A stretch of 64,000 nucleotides of DNA from Xanthomonas sacchari (GCF_040529065.1 NZ_CP132343.1:1364001-1428000); one strand, 5' to 3'. Counted from the first letter of the stretch, positions 54,655 to 64,000 are shown. Made by a program: numbers and translations. Notes: generated by a model not told the origin, from the sequence alone.

Positions 54655-55094
54655 CCACGCTGCTGCATGTCGCATGCCCGCACTGCACCGCGCTCAACCG
54701 GGTGCCGGAGGCGAAACTGGCGGACGCGCCGCAATGCGGACGCTGCCATCGCGGCTTGTTCGACGCCACACCGGTCACGCTGACCGCCGAGACGTTTGCC
54801 GCGCACGCCGAGCGCAGCGAGCTGCCGTTGCTGGTGGATGTGTGGGCGCCGTGGTGCGGCCCGTGCCGGACCATGGCCCCGCACTTCGCCGCCGCGGCCG
54901 CGCAGCTCGAGCCGCGGCTGCGCCTGGGCAAGCTGGACAGCGACGCGCAGCCGGCGTTGGCCGGGCGCTTCGGCATTCGCAGCATCCCGACGCTGCTTCT
55001 GTTGCGCCAGGGCCGCGAACTCGGCCGACACAGCGGCGCCATCGGCACCGCCGAGATCGTGCGCTGGACGCGGGCACAGTTGAATTCTGCGTAA
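54651..55094 (+). CDS. trxC: Thioredoxin 2 (zinc-binding thioredoxin)
   Basis: The 147-residue protein has an N-terminal zinc ribbon with CPHC (9-12) and CGRC (29-32) and a thioredoxin domain with the WCGPC active site (Cys69, Cys72), IRSIPTLLLLRQG and a cis-Pro. It reduces disulfides during oxidative stress in the cytoplasm. The start overlaps the OsmC stop (ATGA), indicating an operon of two redox genes. A REP element follows. Confidence 0.96.
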   Translation: MTTLLHVACPHCTALNRVPEAKLADAPQCGRCHRGLFDATPVTLTAETFAAHAERSELPLLVDVWAPWCGPCRTMAPHFAAAAAQLEPRLRLGKLDSDAQPALAGRFGIRSIPTLLLLRQGRELGRHSGAIGTAEIVRWTRAQLNSA

Positions 55095-55102
55095 TGCTCT
55101 CG

Positions 55103-55168
55103 TAGCAGCGGCTTCAGCCGCGATGGGCTTGCCCAGGAAAGCCCATCGCGGCTGAAGCCGCTCCTACA
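55103..55168. repeat. REP-like palindrome, copy E
   Basis: GTAGCAGCGGCTTCAGCCGCGATGGGCTT and AAGCCCATCGCGGCTGAAGCC pair in a stem longer than in copies A-D, with CCAGG-like loop bases. It lies between the convergent trxC and S1/P1 nuclease genes, where it may act as a two-way transcript end. Confidence 0.85.
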
Positions 55169-55181
55169 CGGTGCGCCGCGC

Positions 55182-55994
55182 TTACTTGCCCAGCGCCGCG
55201 TTCAAGGTGGCCGCCAGGTCGGCACCGGCCTGGCGCAACTGCGCCTCGGCGACCGGGCGCCAGGTCGCCACGTAATCGGCCGGCAGCGTGGCGCCGGGCG
55301 GATAGAAGCCCGGACGCATCATGATCCTGCAGGAGGCCTCGGCCCACGCCGCGGCCGGCGGCGGCAGCGCGCTGCCCGCCGGCGAGGGCGCCGGCAGCGG
55401 CTGCTTTTCCAGTTCGGCCAGGTAGGCCTGTTCGTCCAGCCCGCGGCTGCGCAGCAGACCGCTGTCCCACAGCGAGTGCAGATTGCTGCCCTTGCCCTCG
55501 AACTGGATCTGCACGGTGTTGGCGCCCTTGTCGCGGGCGTAGCCGGCATGCAGCGGCTGCTGCACGTCGCCGGCGAAATGCACGACGAACTTCAGCGCCT
55601 GCGCACGCGCGGCCTGTGGCTGGCTGCGGTCGGCGAGGATCGCGGCCTGGCGGCGCAGCGCCTCGACCGCGCAGTTGCCGTCCGGGCAGTCGCGGGTTTG
55701 TTCGTAGTGGCAGTCGTTTTCGGCCAGGTTGACGTAATGCCAGCGCGCGCTGCGCTTGCCCAGGTCGGGATCGTGTTCGCGGAGCTGGTCGGCCCAGTTG
55801 GCGACGCCGGCCAGGGTCGGGTCGGGTTCGCCCTGCAGCAGGGTACGGACCTGCGCGCGGGCTTGCGGGGTGAGTTGGGTGTCGGCGAGATCGGCGACCA
55901 GGCGGTGGCCCAGCGGGCCCCAGGCGAAGGCGGCGGACGGTGCGGCGGTGAGGGCTGCGGCGAGCGCGGTGCAAACGAAGGGAGAGATTTTCAT
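55182..55994 (-). CDS. S1/P1-type nuclease
   Basis: The 270-residue secreted zinc nuclease has a signal peptide ending near SAAFA and mature Trp at the start of WGPLGHR, as needed for the first zinc site. The other ligand motifs are present: NWADQLR, RWHYVN, HFAGDVQQPLH and HSLWD. Two cysteine pairs (CHYEQTRDC, CPDGNCAVE and ASCRIM) fit the disulfides. It would degrade single-stranded DNA or RNA outside the cell or in the periplasm, and may supply nucleosides and phosphate. Confidence 0.93.
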   Translation of the reverse strand: MKISPFVCTALAAALTAAPSAAFAWGPLGHRLVADLADTQLTPQARAQVRTLLQGEPDPTLAGVANWADQLREHDPDLGKRSARWHYVNLAENDCHYEQTRDCPDGNCAVEALRRQAAILADRSQPQAARAQALKFVVHFAGDVQQPLHAGYARDKGANTVQIQFEGKGSNLHSLWDSGLLRSRGLDEQAYLAELEKQPLPAPSPAGSALPPPAAAWAEASCRIMMRPGFYPPGATLPADYVATWRPVAEAQLRQAGADLAATLNAALGK

Positions 55995-56137
55995 GCGCCG
56001 ATTCTAGCCGGCGCCGACGACGCGGCCATGACGCGCATCAGGTCTGTTGCGTTGCCGCTCAGCACGGCGGACGCCGGTACCAGACGGCGTCGCCGAGCGC
56101 GCCGAGCCGCGTCCGAGGACACGACCCGGCTGCAGGC

Positions 56138-56758
56138 TCAGAAATACATCAGATACGCGACGCCGTAGGTGACCGGATCGAGCTTGGCCTTGCCGAGCGT
56201 GCTGCCGTCCACCTGCACGTCGCTGCGCATGCCGGTCCAGCGCGCATCCACGCGGATCGCGCTGCGTTCGCCGACCGCGAAATCCACGCCGGCATGCAGC
56301 GCCGGACCAATGGTGTCCTTGAACTTCACGTCGTTGGACGCGAACGCGCCCTTGCCGTCGCTGCCGAGGAAAGCGGTGTAGTTGAGGCCGGCGCCGACGA
56401 ACGGGGAGATGTCGCCGTTGCCGTTGAAGTGGTACTGCAGCGAGATGGTGGGCGAGAGCATCCAGGCGCTGCCGATATCGCCGCCGCGGTCCACGCCGAT
56501 CTTCTGCTGGCCGACCAGGCCCTGGATCTCCAGGCCCAGGTTGCCGCGGAAGAAGTATTCGTACGTGAACGACACGGCCGGCGCGACGTCGGCGTCGAAG
56601 CGCTGATCGCTGCCGCGCAGCGTGCCGTTGGACGACCCCGGCACCATGCCGTGCAAGCCGTAGCTGGTGGTGAAATGGCCGGCCGATTGCGCCGCGGCGG
56701 GCAGGGCGATGCTGGCGAGGGCGGCGACGGCGAGGCGACGGAACAGGCGTGGCGGCAT
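56138..56758 (-). CDS. OmpW family outer-membrane protein, copy 1
   Basis: The 206-residue protein has a signal peptide (cleavage near AAAQS) and the eight-stranded OmpW barrel pattern: VAPAVSFTYEYFFRGNLGLE, PTISLQYHFNGNG, ISPFVGAGLNYTAF, VGERSAIRVDARWTGM and a C-terminal aromatic strand ending MYF. OmpW forms a small hydrophobic channel linked to envelope stress. A second OmpW gene, clearly diverged, lies 243 bp upstream and in the same direction. Confidence 0.92.
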   Translation of the reverse strand: MPPRLFRRLAVAALASIALPAAAQSAGHFTTSYGLHGMVPGSSNGTLRGSDQRFDADVAPAVSFTYEYFFRGNLGLEIQGLVGQQKIGVDRGGDIGSAWMLSPTISLQYHFNGNGDISPFVGAGLNYTAFLGSDGKGAFASNDVKFKDTIGPALHAGVDFAVGERSAIRVDARWTGMRSDVQVDGSTLGKAKLDPVTYGVAYLMYF

Positions 56759-57001
56759 GGGGGACCCCGGTGGACGACGAGTGGGCGGATGCGAACCCCG
56801 TGTCGGCCCAGCGGGCGCCGATCCACATCCGTGTGGCGCGTAGTCTGCCAGAGAAGCGCCGCGGACGCGCTGCGCGCCGGGGCTGCCGCTTGCGGCATGC
56901 CGCGTCGGCCTGGGCCGCCGCGCGCGATGGCGCCGCTGCGACGCGCGGCGCCGACCGTGTGACCGCCGGCGCCGCAGTTCGCAGCGGCGCCGGCGCCCGT
57001 C

Positions 57002-57628
57002 TCAGAACTTCATCACGTAGGCCAGACCGTACGCCAGCGGATCGATGTGCGCAGTGCCCAGGTCGCTGCCGTTGACCTTGACCTTGCTGTCGATGTCGAT
57101 CCAGCGCAGGTCCACGCGCAGCGCCGACTTCTCGGTGAGTGCGAAATCCACGCCGGCGTGCGCGGCCAGGCCCCAGGAGTCGTCCAGCTTGAGCTTGCTG
57201 CCAGCCAGCGCGCCGGTGGTCTTCTCGCTGAAGAAGGTGGTGTAGTTGATACCGGCGCCGACGAACGGCGAGACCTTGCCGGCGCTGTTGAAGTGGTACT
57301 GCAGCGACACTACCGGCGGCAGGTGCTTGGTGCTGCCGACCTTGCCCACGCCCTTGACGCTGATGTCGTGCTCGAACGGCAGCGCGGCCAGCACTTCCAC
57401 GCCCAGATCCTGGTGCACGAAGTACTCGAAGGTCACCGTCGGGCGGATGTTGCTGTCGATGCGCAGCGGCAGGGTGCCGCCGGCCAGCGTGCCGTTGTCG
57501 GACTTCGGGTTGACCTGGTGGGCGCCGATGCCGAGGGTCCAGTCGCCTTGCGACTGCGCCAGCGCCGGCAGGGCGCACAGGGACAGGGCGGCCAGGCCGG
57601 TGAGCAGGAGGGGGGAGGTGGTGCGCAT
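57002..57628 (-). CDS. ompW: OmpW family outer-membrane protein, copy 2
   Basis: The 208-residue OmpW protein has a signal peptide (cleavage near ALAQS), IRPTVTFEYFVHQDLGVEVL, PPVVSLQYHFNSAG, VSPFVGAGINYTTFFSE, SALRVDLRWIDID and a final AYGLAYVMKF strand. This copy is closer to the classical OmpW than copy 1. ATG 57628 begins the signal peptide. A perfect FNR-type box (57684-57697) lies 56 bp upstream, consistent with redox or oxygen control as known for ompW elsewhere. Confidence 0.93.
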   Translation of the reverse strand: MRTTSPLLLTGLAALSLCALPALAQSQGDWTLGIGAHQVNPKSDNGTLAGGTLPLRIDSNIRPTVTFEYFVHQDLGVEVLAALPFEHDISVKGVGKVGSTKHLPPVVSLQYHFNSAGKVSPFVGAGINYTTFFSEKTTGALAGSKLKLDDSWGLAAHAGVDFALTEKSALRVDLRWIDIDSKVKVNGSDLGTAHIDPLAYGLAYVMKF

Positions 57629-57683
57629 GGTGGAGTCTCGGTTGGGTGTGGGCGCAGTGTCCGGCGCGCTGCCCCATGCCGCC

Positions 57684-57697
57684 TTGATCCTGATCAA
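57684..57697. promoter_or_regulatory. FNR/CRP-family binding site between ompW and gap
   Basis: TTGATCCTGATCAA matches the FNR consensus TTGAT-N4-ATCAA exactly. It lies 56 bp upstream of ompW copy 2 and 92 bp upstream of gap, so it could serve either divergent promoter. The actual regulator in this organism is not shown. Confidence 0.7.
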
Positions 57698-57716
57698 ACC
57701 GGCGTGTCCGGCGTGA

Positions 57717-58790
<1,074 letters not shown>

Positions 58791-58897
58791 GCCGCCGCGC
58801 GTCGTCCGCCGGTGGCGGGCGACGCGGCCTTGTGCGGCAGCGACCGCTGCAGCCCGCCGCCGTTGGCACGCTGCACACGCCATCGCGAACGTACCCA

Positions 58898-58930
58898 CAA
58901 AAAAGGAGCGCCTCGGCGCTCCTTTTTTGT
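58898..58930 (+). terminator. Bidirectional terminator between gap and the BamE-like gene
   Basis: AAAAAAGGAGCGCC and GGCGCTCCTTTTTT form a strong stem with a TC loop, with A and T tracts on both sides. It can stop transcripts from gap and, on the other strand, from the BamE-like gene. Confidence 0.9.
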
Positions 58931-59021
58931 GGCTGTGCTACGAGGGGCTTGCCCGCCGCGACGTCGGCGTGGATGCAACGGGGGAAGTGGCGCGATCCGC
59001 GCCGCCGCCATCTGCTCGCCG

Positions 59022-59483
59022 TTACAGCGCGTCCTTGGAGACGTTGCTTTCGCTCTGCTGGTAATCGGTGACCACGCCCTTGGCGTCGAATTCCACTTCC
59101 AGGTCGTAGGACTTGACGTTGCGCGCGCCGACGCCGTGCTCCTGCGCCTCGTTGATCGCCGGGCCGGTGTAGTAACCGGGCAGCATCCGCTTCAGCAGGC
59201 CGGTGGCGGTCTTGCGCGCCTTCTCGCCGTGGGATTCGCTGGGGCGATAGCTCCACGACTTCTCGTAGCCGCCTTCCTTTCCGGACGTCCTGGAGACGTA
59301 GGTGGGCTCGCCATAGATCGCGCGCACCTGCTCCTTGGTGGTCTTGCCGATCACGATGTTCTTCTTCACCGCATCGGGGGTGTAGAGCTCCGGATTGTCG
59401 ACCTTTTCGGCCAGGGCGGGAGCAGCGAAGGACGCGGCCAGCATGGCCGAGATCAGCAGGGTGCGAAAGGGTTTCATGGTCAT
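59022..59483 (-). CDS. BamE/SmpA-like small periplasmic protein
   Basis: The 153-residue protein has a signal peptide (LLISAMLAASFAAPALAE) but no lipobox, so it is soluble in the periplasm. The mature part KNIVIGKTTKEQVRAIYGEP resembles the helix-turn segment of the BamE/SmpA/OmlA fold, and DLEVEFDAKGVVTDYQ the following beta strands. Role unknown; the fold often serves in envelope assembly or inhibition. Two in-frame ATG codons (59483 and 59477) are equivalent starts. It is alone and convergent with gap. Confidence 0.82.
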   Translation of the reverse strand: MTMKPFRTLLISAMLAASFAAPALAEKVDNPELYTPDAVKKNIVIGKTTKEQVRAIYGEPTYVSRTSGKEGGYEKSWSYRPSESHGEKARKTATGLLKRMLPGYYTGPAINEAQEHGVGARNVKSYDLEVEFDAKGVVTDYQQSESNVSKDAL

Positions 59484-59693
59484 GTCCGTTTACCTGGGAA
59501 GTGGCGTCTGCAATCCAGAGGGCACCGGTCGCGTCGAGATGCGTCGGTACGGCTTCAGCGCGGCGCAACGAGCTTAGGCATGGCGAAATGACGTCGTCAA
59601 TACAGCAGGCCGCGACATTCAGGCAACGACGACGCCCCTGCCGGCAAGGCCGATGGCGGGATCGCGAGCGCGATGCGGCGTGCCGCTGCGTAC

Positions 59694-59742
59694 GCAGCGG
59701 ATCACGGGGCATGCGTTGCCCCGTGATCCGCTGCCGCTTTTT
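59694..59742. terminator. Perfect 18-bp-stem hairpin with T tract
   Basis: GCAGCGGATCACGGGGCA and TGCCCCGTGATCCGCTGC pair perfectly around TGCGT, followed on the + strand by CGCTTTTT. No + strand gene ends here, while the chemoreceptor-like gene ends at 59772 on the minus strand. The hairpin could end a small + strand RNA or act as a two-way block. The rest of the 59484-59771 gap shows no gene. Confidence 0.5.
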
Positions 59743-59771
59743 GGGCATGGCGCCAGTGCGGCGTGGGCGCG

Positions 59772-60848
59772 CTACAGGGCCTGCAGGATCAGCGAGTGCC
59801 AACCGGTGCGGTAGGTTTCGTAGCCGGGCGAGGCGGCATGCCCGATGCAGTGCGGCCGGCCGTCCAGGTCGATCAGCACGGCGCCGCGCGGCTGCTTGAA
59901 CAAGGCGTCGCGGCCGTCGAAGTCGATCCGGTCCTGCAGCATGCGCCCGGCCGAGTCGGCCAGCACCTGGCCCTGCGCGTCGACGATGCAGACCCGGCTG
60001 CGGCCCCATTCGGATTCGGACAGCGGCGTGCGCTGCACGATCGTCTGCGCCAGCGCGTCCCAGCGGAACACGATGCCCAGCACGCCCAGCACGCGGCCAT
60101 CGATGCGGCCGCCCTCGCGGACCGTGCACGCGTACACCAGGACCCGCTCGCCATCGGCCAGCGCACTGGCGTGCACGCCCTGGAAGCTGAAGTCCTCGCC
60201 GCTGCGGGTGCGCATGGCCTGCTCGAACCACGGTTGCGTGGAGACGTCGCTGCCGACCGAGGCGAACTGCCGCGGCCGCCCGTTGGCGCGGATGCGGCCA
60301 TCGCTGCCGGCCAGGATCAAATCGAAGTAGACCGTGTACGAATCCAGGATCTGGCCCATGCGCCGCGACGCGTAGGCCAGCGCCTCGGCGTCGCTGTCGG
60401 TGCGCGCTGCCGCCACGACCGCGGCGTCGGTGGCCCACCAGCGCACGTCGCAACTGCGTTCGTAGAGGTTGCGGTCGATCAGGTCGATGTTGCTCAGGGC
60501 CAGTTCGCTGAGCCGCGTGCGGCGCACGTCGTCCTGCAGCTGGCTCAGCGTCTGCCGCATCTCCGCGCTGGTGCGCGCGGCGACCTTGTCCAGGTCCTGG
60601 GTGGCCTCGGCCACGCGTCGCGACAGCCCGTCCATTTCCTGCGCGATGACACTGAAGCCGCGTCCGGCGGCACCGATGCGCGCCGATTCGATGCGCGCGT
60701 TCATCGAGATCATGTGGGTGGTGCGGTTGATCGCGTCGATGCCCTGCAAGGAGCGGCGCAGTTGGCCGAGCAATTGGTCGGAGAGGCCGACGACGGCGCG
60801 GATATGGTCATCGATCCCCGTTTCTGCGGGGTGGGCGGGTAGGTTCAT
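59772..60848 (-). CDS. Soluble chemoreceptor-like protein with N-terminal signalling segment and Cache domain
   Basis: The 358-residue protein has no signal peptide or membrane helix. The N-terminal third contains a short methyl-accepting signalling hairpin (INRTTHMISMNARIESARIG, then GAAGRGFSVIAQEMDGLS), the reverse of normal chemoreceptor order. A C-terminal Cache-type sensor follows (about residues 130-350) with DGRIRANGRPRQFASVGSDV, QPWFEQAMRTRSGEDFSFQG and GVLGIVFRWDALAQ. The signalling tip lacks the usual QTNLLALNAAIEA form, so coupling to CheA/CheW is uncertain. It may sense a small intracellular ligand. The gene stands alone. Confidence 0.82.
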   Translation of the reverse strand: MNLPAHPAETGIDDHIRAVVGLSDQLLGQLRRSLQGIDAINRTTHMISMNARIESARIGAAGRGFSVIAQEMDGLSRRVAEATQDLDKVAARTSAEMRQTLSQLQDDVRRTRLSELALSNIDLIDRNLYERSCDVRWWATDAAVVAAARTDSDAEALAYASRRMGQILDSYTVYFDLILAGSDGRIRANGRPRQFASVGSDVSTQPWFEQAMRTRSGEDFSFQGVHASALADGERVLVYACTVREGGRIDGRVLGVLGIVFRWDALAQTIVQRTPLSESEWGRSRVCIVDAQGQVLADSAGRMLQDRIDFDGRDALFKQPRGAVLIDLDGRPHCIGHAASPGYETYRTGWHSLILQAL

Positions 60849-61104
60849 TCATGCTGCCGGTGGGGTGGGAGGGAACAGCAGACGGACGACGCGGTAAGGG
60901 GTGTAGCGGCTGTCGATTCATCGACTTGAGGGTGCTGTGAAGACCGTTCGTCGGAACGCCGAGGCTTGCCCTGCCTGGGCTGCGGCCTCGCCTGTGGGCC
61001 GATGCCGGTACCGAACTCGTCTACCATCTGCGCCAGGTCCGGCGCCGCCGGACACCTGGTGCGCGTCACAGGCGCCGCGCCACCGCCGTGGAGATGCGAG
61101 TCGA

Positions 61105-63849
61105 ATGGAGATGTTGGTCGTGCTGGTGGTGTTGGCGGTGCTGGCGATGCCGGTGCTGTTGATCGTGGCCCTGGTGGGGCAGTCGCGCCTGCGCCAGCGG
61201 CTCGCCGCGCTGGAGGCGCAGGTCGCGCGGATGGCGGCCGCCCCGGTGGCGCCTGCGGCGGCCTGGGCCGGTCCTGCCGCCGCGGCCGGGGACACGGAAT
61301 CCGCCGTCGATGCCGAGACGCAGGCCGAGGACGCGCCGATCGCGGCGTCGTTCGAGCCCGCGCGTCCGCCCCTTGTCGTGGAGGACGCGGGCGCGCCGCC
61401 GCCACTGCCGCCGCCCTTGCCGATGCCGCAGCACACCAACGATTTCGCGACGCTGGCTGCCGCGGTCGAGCGCGCCGAGCAACAACAGGCGCAAGTGCAG
61501 GCGCGCGCCGCCGCGGCGGCCGCGATCGCCGCCCCGCACCGGCCTGACCCGATCGAGCGGTTGGTGAGCAGGGTCAAGCGCTGGTTCACCGAGGGCAACG
61601 TGCCGGTGAAGATCGGCATGCTGGTGCTGCTGGCCGGCGTCGCCGCGCTGCTCAAGTACGCCGGCGACCAGGGTTGGCTGCGCATGCCGATCGAGCTGCG
61701 CTATGCCGGCATTGCCGCCGCGTCGCTGGCGGGCCTGGCCTTCGGCTGGCGCCAGCGCATGCGCAAGCGCAGCTTCGCGCTGGCCCTGCAGGGCGGGGCG
61801 ATCGGCGTGTTGCTGCTGACCGTGTTCGCCGCGTTCAAGCTGTCCGGGCTGATCCCGGCCGGGGCGGCGCTGGCGCTGAGCATCGCCCTGGTCGCGGGCA
61901 TGTGCGTGCTGGCGGTGGCGCAGGAATCGCGCACCCTGGCGGTGCTGGGCACGCTGGCCGGCTTCCTCGCGCCGCTGTGGCTGTCCACCGGCAGCGGCAA
62001 CCATGTGGCGCTGTTCTCCTACTACGCGCTGCTCAACGCGGCGGTGTTCGCGATCGCCTGGTACCGGCCGTGGCGGGTGCTGAACCTGCTCGGGTTCGGC
62101 TTCACCTTCGGCATCGGCACGCTGTGGGGCGTGCTGCAGTACCGGCCGGAGAAGTTCGCCAGCACCGAGCCGTTCCTGCTGCTGTTCTTCGCCTTCTACC
62201 TGCTGATCCCGATCCTGTACGCGCGGCGGCAGGAGGCCGCGCGCAGCGCGCTGATCGACGGCAGCCTGCTGTTCGGCACGCCGCTGATCGCGTTCTCGCT
62301 GCAGGCGGGGTTGCTGCGCGGCGAGCGCTTGCCGCTGGCCTTGTGCGCGTTGGCTCTGGCGGCGCTCTATGCGCTGCTGGCCGCCGCGCTGATCCGGCGC
62401 GCGCGCTTCGCCCTGCTGGGGCAGGCGTATGCGGTGCTGGCGGTGGGCTTCGCCACGTTGGCGGTGCCGCTGGCCCTGTCGGCGCGGGCCACCGCCAGCG
62501 TGTTCGCGCTGGAGGGGGCGGCGCTGGTGTGGCTGGGCCTGCGCCAGCGGCGCTGGCTGCCGCAGCTCAGCGGCGCCGGGTTGCAGATGGCGGCCGCGTT
62601 GGGCTTCACCCTGGGCCTGGACGCGGCGGTGCAGGACAGCCAGGCCGTGGCCAATGCCACCTGCATGAGCGCGCTGCTGCTGGCCCTGGCCGGCTTCGCC
62701 AGCGCCTGGTGCTATCGCCGTGCGCGCGCCGCCATGCCGGCGCTGGGCTACTACCTGTGGGGGCTGGCCTGGTGGTGCGGGATCGGCGTCGCCGAGATCC
62801 TGCGCTTCGTCGACGCCGACGCGCGGCCGGACGTGTTGCTGGCCTGGGCGGCGGTCAGCGGCTGGCTCGCGGCCGAAGCGCAGCGGCGCTGGCCGGCGCC
62901 GGCGCTGGCTGCGACCACGCTGGGCGGCCTGGCGCTGGCGTTGCCGCTGGCGGCCTGGCAGGCCGATGCGCACGGGCAGCCGTTCGCCGGGCATGGCGCC
63001 TGGGCCTGGGCGCTGTTCGCGGTGCTCGGCGTGCGCAGCCTGCTGTGCCTGCGCGACAGCGGGGGCGGCGTGGCGCGCGCGGCGCAGTTCGTGTGGTGGC
63101 TGGTGTGGCCCAGCGTGGTTGGGCTGCTGTGCACCTGGATCGCGCTGCACAGCGACCTCGCCGCCGGCTGGCGCTGGATGCTGTTGCTGGCGCCCTGGTT
63201 GCTGGCGACGGCGCTGTCGCTGTGGCGCTGGAACTGGCTGGCGGCGCCGCTGGGCGCGGCCTTCGCGCCGTGCCGCAGCGCGCTGCAGAGCACTTACTTC
63301 GGGCTGCTGACGGTGGCTTGGCTGTACAGCCTGGGCCTGCCCGGCAGCAGCGCGCCGTTGCCCTGGGTGCCGCTGCTCAATCCGCTGGAACTGAGCCAGT
63401 TGGCGCTGCTGGTCCTGGGCGTACGCTGGACCCGCAGCCCCGAACTGCCGGCGCTGCTACGGCCGTGGCGCACCCATCTGCTGGCCGCTGCCGGCTTCCT
63501 GTGGATCACCAGCGTCACCCTGCATGCGGTGCATTACTGGGCGGCGGTGCCGTGGCCCGGCGTGCTCGGCGATGGTGTGGCGCAGACCAGCCTGACCGTG
63601 GTCTGGAGCGTGCTGGGCGTGCTCGGCTGGGTGCTGGGCTCGCGCCGCGGCCAGCGCGGCCTGTGGCTGGCCGGCGCGGTGTTGATGGCGGTGGTGCTGG
63701 GCAAGCTGTTGCTGGTGGATCGCGGCAATCTCGGCAACGTCGCCGGCATCGCCTCGTTCATCGCGTACGGGCTGTTGTGTACGGTGGTGGGCTATCTGGC
63801 GCCGGCACCGCCGCGCGCCGCCGAACCGGCCGAGGAGGCCATCCCATGA
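61105..63849 (+). CDS. DUF2339 multi-pass membrane protein
   Basis: The 914-residue protein has one N-terminal helix with a short coiled coil (RLAALEAQVARM), a Pro/Ala/Glu-rich linker to about residue 150, and then more than twenty membrane helices typical of DUF2339 (VKIGMLVLLAGVAALLKYA, QESRTLAVLGTLAGFLAPLW, LSTGSGNHVALFSYYALLN). The family's function is unknown. ATG 61105 is chosen because it starts the first helix; the frame is open to 60937 but the extra residues look noncoding. It overlaps the next gene by 4 bp. Confidence 0.88.
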   Translation: MEMLVVLVVLAVLAMPVLLIVALVGQSRLRQRLAALEAQVARMAAAPVAPAAAWAGPAAAAGDTESAVDAETQAEDAPIAASFEPARPPLVVEDAGAPPPLPPPLPMPQHTNDFATLAAAVERAEQQQAQVQARAAAAAAIAAPHRPDPIERLVSRVKRWFTEGNVPVKIGMLVLLAGVAALLKYAGDQGWLRMPIELRYAGIAAASLAGLAFGWRQRMRKRSFALALQGGAIGVLLLTVFAAFKLSGLIPAGAALALSIALVAGMCVLAVAQESRTLAVLGTLAGFLAPLWLSTGSGNHVALFSYYALLNAAVFAIAWYRPWRVLNLLGFGFTFGIGTLWGVLQYRPEKFASTEPFLLLFFAFYLLIPILYARRQEAARSALIDGSLLFGTPLIAFSLQAGLLRGERLPLALCALALAALYALLAAALIRRARFALLGQAYAVLAVGFATLAVPLALSARATASVFALEGAALVWLGLRQRRWLPQLSGAGLQMAAALGFTLGLDAAVQDSQAVANATCMSALLLALAGFASAWCYRRARAAMPALGYYLWGLAWWCGIGVAEILRFVDADARPDVLLAWAAVSGWLAAEAQRRWPAPALAATTLGGLALALPLAAWQADAHGQPFAGHGAWAWALFAVLGVRSLLCLRDSGGGVARAAQFVWWLVWPSVVGLLCTWIALHSDLAAGWRWMLLLAPWLLATALSLWRWNWLAAPLGAAFAPCRSALQSTYFGLLTVAWLYSLGLPGSSAPLPWVPLLNPLELSQLALLVLGVRWTRSPELPALLRPWRTHLLAAAGFLWITSVTLHAVHYWAAVPWPGVLGDGVAQTSLTVVWSVLGVLGWVLGSRRGQRGLWLAGAVLMAVVLGKLLLVDRGNLGNVAGIASFIAYGLLCTVVGYLAPAPPRAAEPAEEAIP

Positions 63850-64000
63850 TCCGACGTGCGCTGTTTCCGTTGTTGCTGGCCGGGTTGCCGCTGTGCGCGT
63901 TCGCTGCCAGCCAGCGCGACGACTACGCCCAGCAGTGGCCGCTGACCCTGCAGGACGCCGATGCCGGCGCCTATCGCGTGCAACTCGAAGATGCGGTCTA
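63846..64000 (+). CDS. DUF3999 family protein, N-terminal part (cut by window end)
   Basis: The visible 51 residues have a signal peptide (RRALFPLLLAGLPLCAFAA) followed by DDYAQQWPLTLQDADAGAYRV, the usual start of DUF3999 proteins, which are secreted or membrane-anchored proteins of unknown function coded after DUF2339. The ATGA overlap with the DUF2339 stop supports a two-gene operon. The rest lies outside the window. Confidence 0.8.
   Translation, partial: MIRRALFPLLLAGLPLCAFAASQRDDYAQQWPLTLQDADAGAYRVQLEDAV

Overview
This 64 kb window is GC-rich chromosomal DNA from a gammaproteobacterium of the Xanthomonadaceae, most likely Xanthomonas. That assignment rests on the gene content and order (gmk-rpoZ-spoT-ridA-recG, mrcA divergent from pilMNOPQ, type B L31, a BigR sulfide operon, a Xanthomonas-type TonB receptor) and on intergenic repeats of two kinds: REP-like palindromes built on GTAGGAGCGGCTTCAGCCGCGA and 7-bp arrays of GGGATTG. 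The species cannot be fixed from the sequence alone. Nearly all genes look intact. Only the first (yicC) and the last (DUF3999) are cut by the window edges.

Layout. 1-6.6 kb: yicC end, gmk, rpoZ, spoT, ridA, recG (nucleotide metabolism, stringent response, recombination). 6.7-8.0 kb: an IS110-family (IS621-like) insertion sequence sitting in a REP palindrome, with a noncoding end that appears to encode a bridge RNA. 8.1-11.1 kb: nucleoside hydrolase, rpmE2 behind a strong palindromic operator, gltA. 11.2-19.7 kb: an unknown gene, PBP1A (mrcA), and the divergent type IV pilus assembly operon pilMNOPQ. 19.8-26.9 kb: a six-gene moxR-DUF58-DUF4381-VWA-VWA/TPR-BatD operon of the Bat type. 27-30.7 kb: a dicarboxylate/glutamate symporter and transketolase. 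30.8-35.5 kb: a compact DUF3348-DUF802-OmpA-DUF2894 operon. Its two central proteins look like a MotA/MotB-type ion-driven stator with a very long coiled tail, resembling ZorA/ZorB but without any recognisable effector nuclease. 35.6-42.5 kb: a small secreted protein, a TonB-dependent receptor, a secreted PI-PLC-like enzyme and an acetyl-CoA hydrolase/transferase. 42.6-45.1 kb: a BlaI/BlaR1-type sensor pair whose peptidase carries a C-terminal TonB-like domain, plus a lipoprotein. 45.1-47.9 kb: flavin reductase and modABC. 48-54.1 kb: rhodanese-bigR-persulfide dioxygenase operon, divergent from an RND efflux pair. 54.2-58.8 kb: OsmC, TrxC, S1/P1 nuclease, two OmpW-like porins, gap. 58.9-64 kb: a BamE-like protein, a soluble chemoreceptor-like protein with inverted domain order, DUF2339 and DUF3999.

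The strongest candidates for new biology are three. First, the bridge RNA of the IS110 element, whose putative target guides match the REP site it occupies and whose donor guides match its own ends. Second, the stator-like DUF802/OmpA operon. Third, the composite repeats in which 7-bp arrays of opposite polarity flank a REP palindrome.
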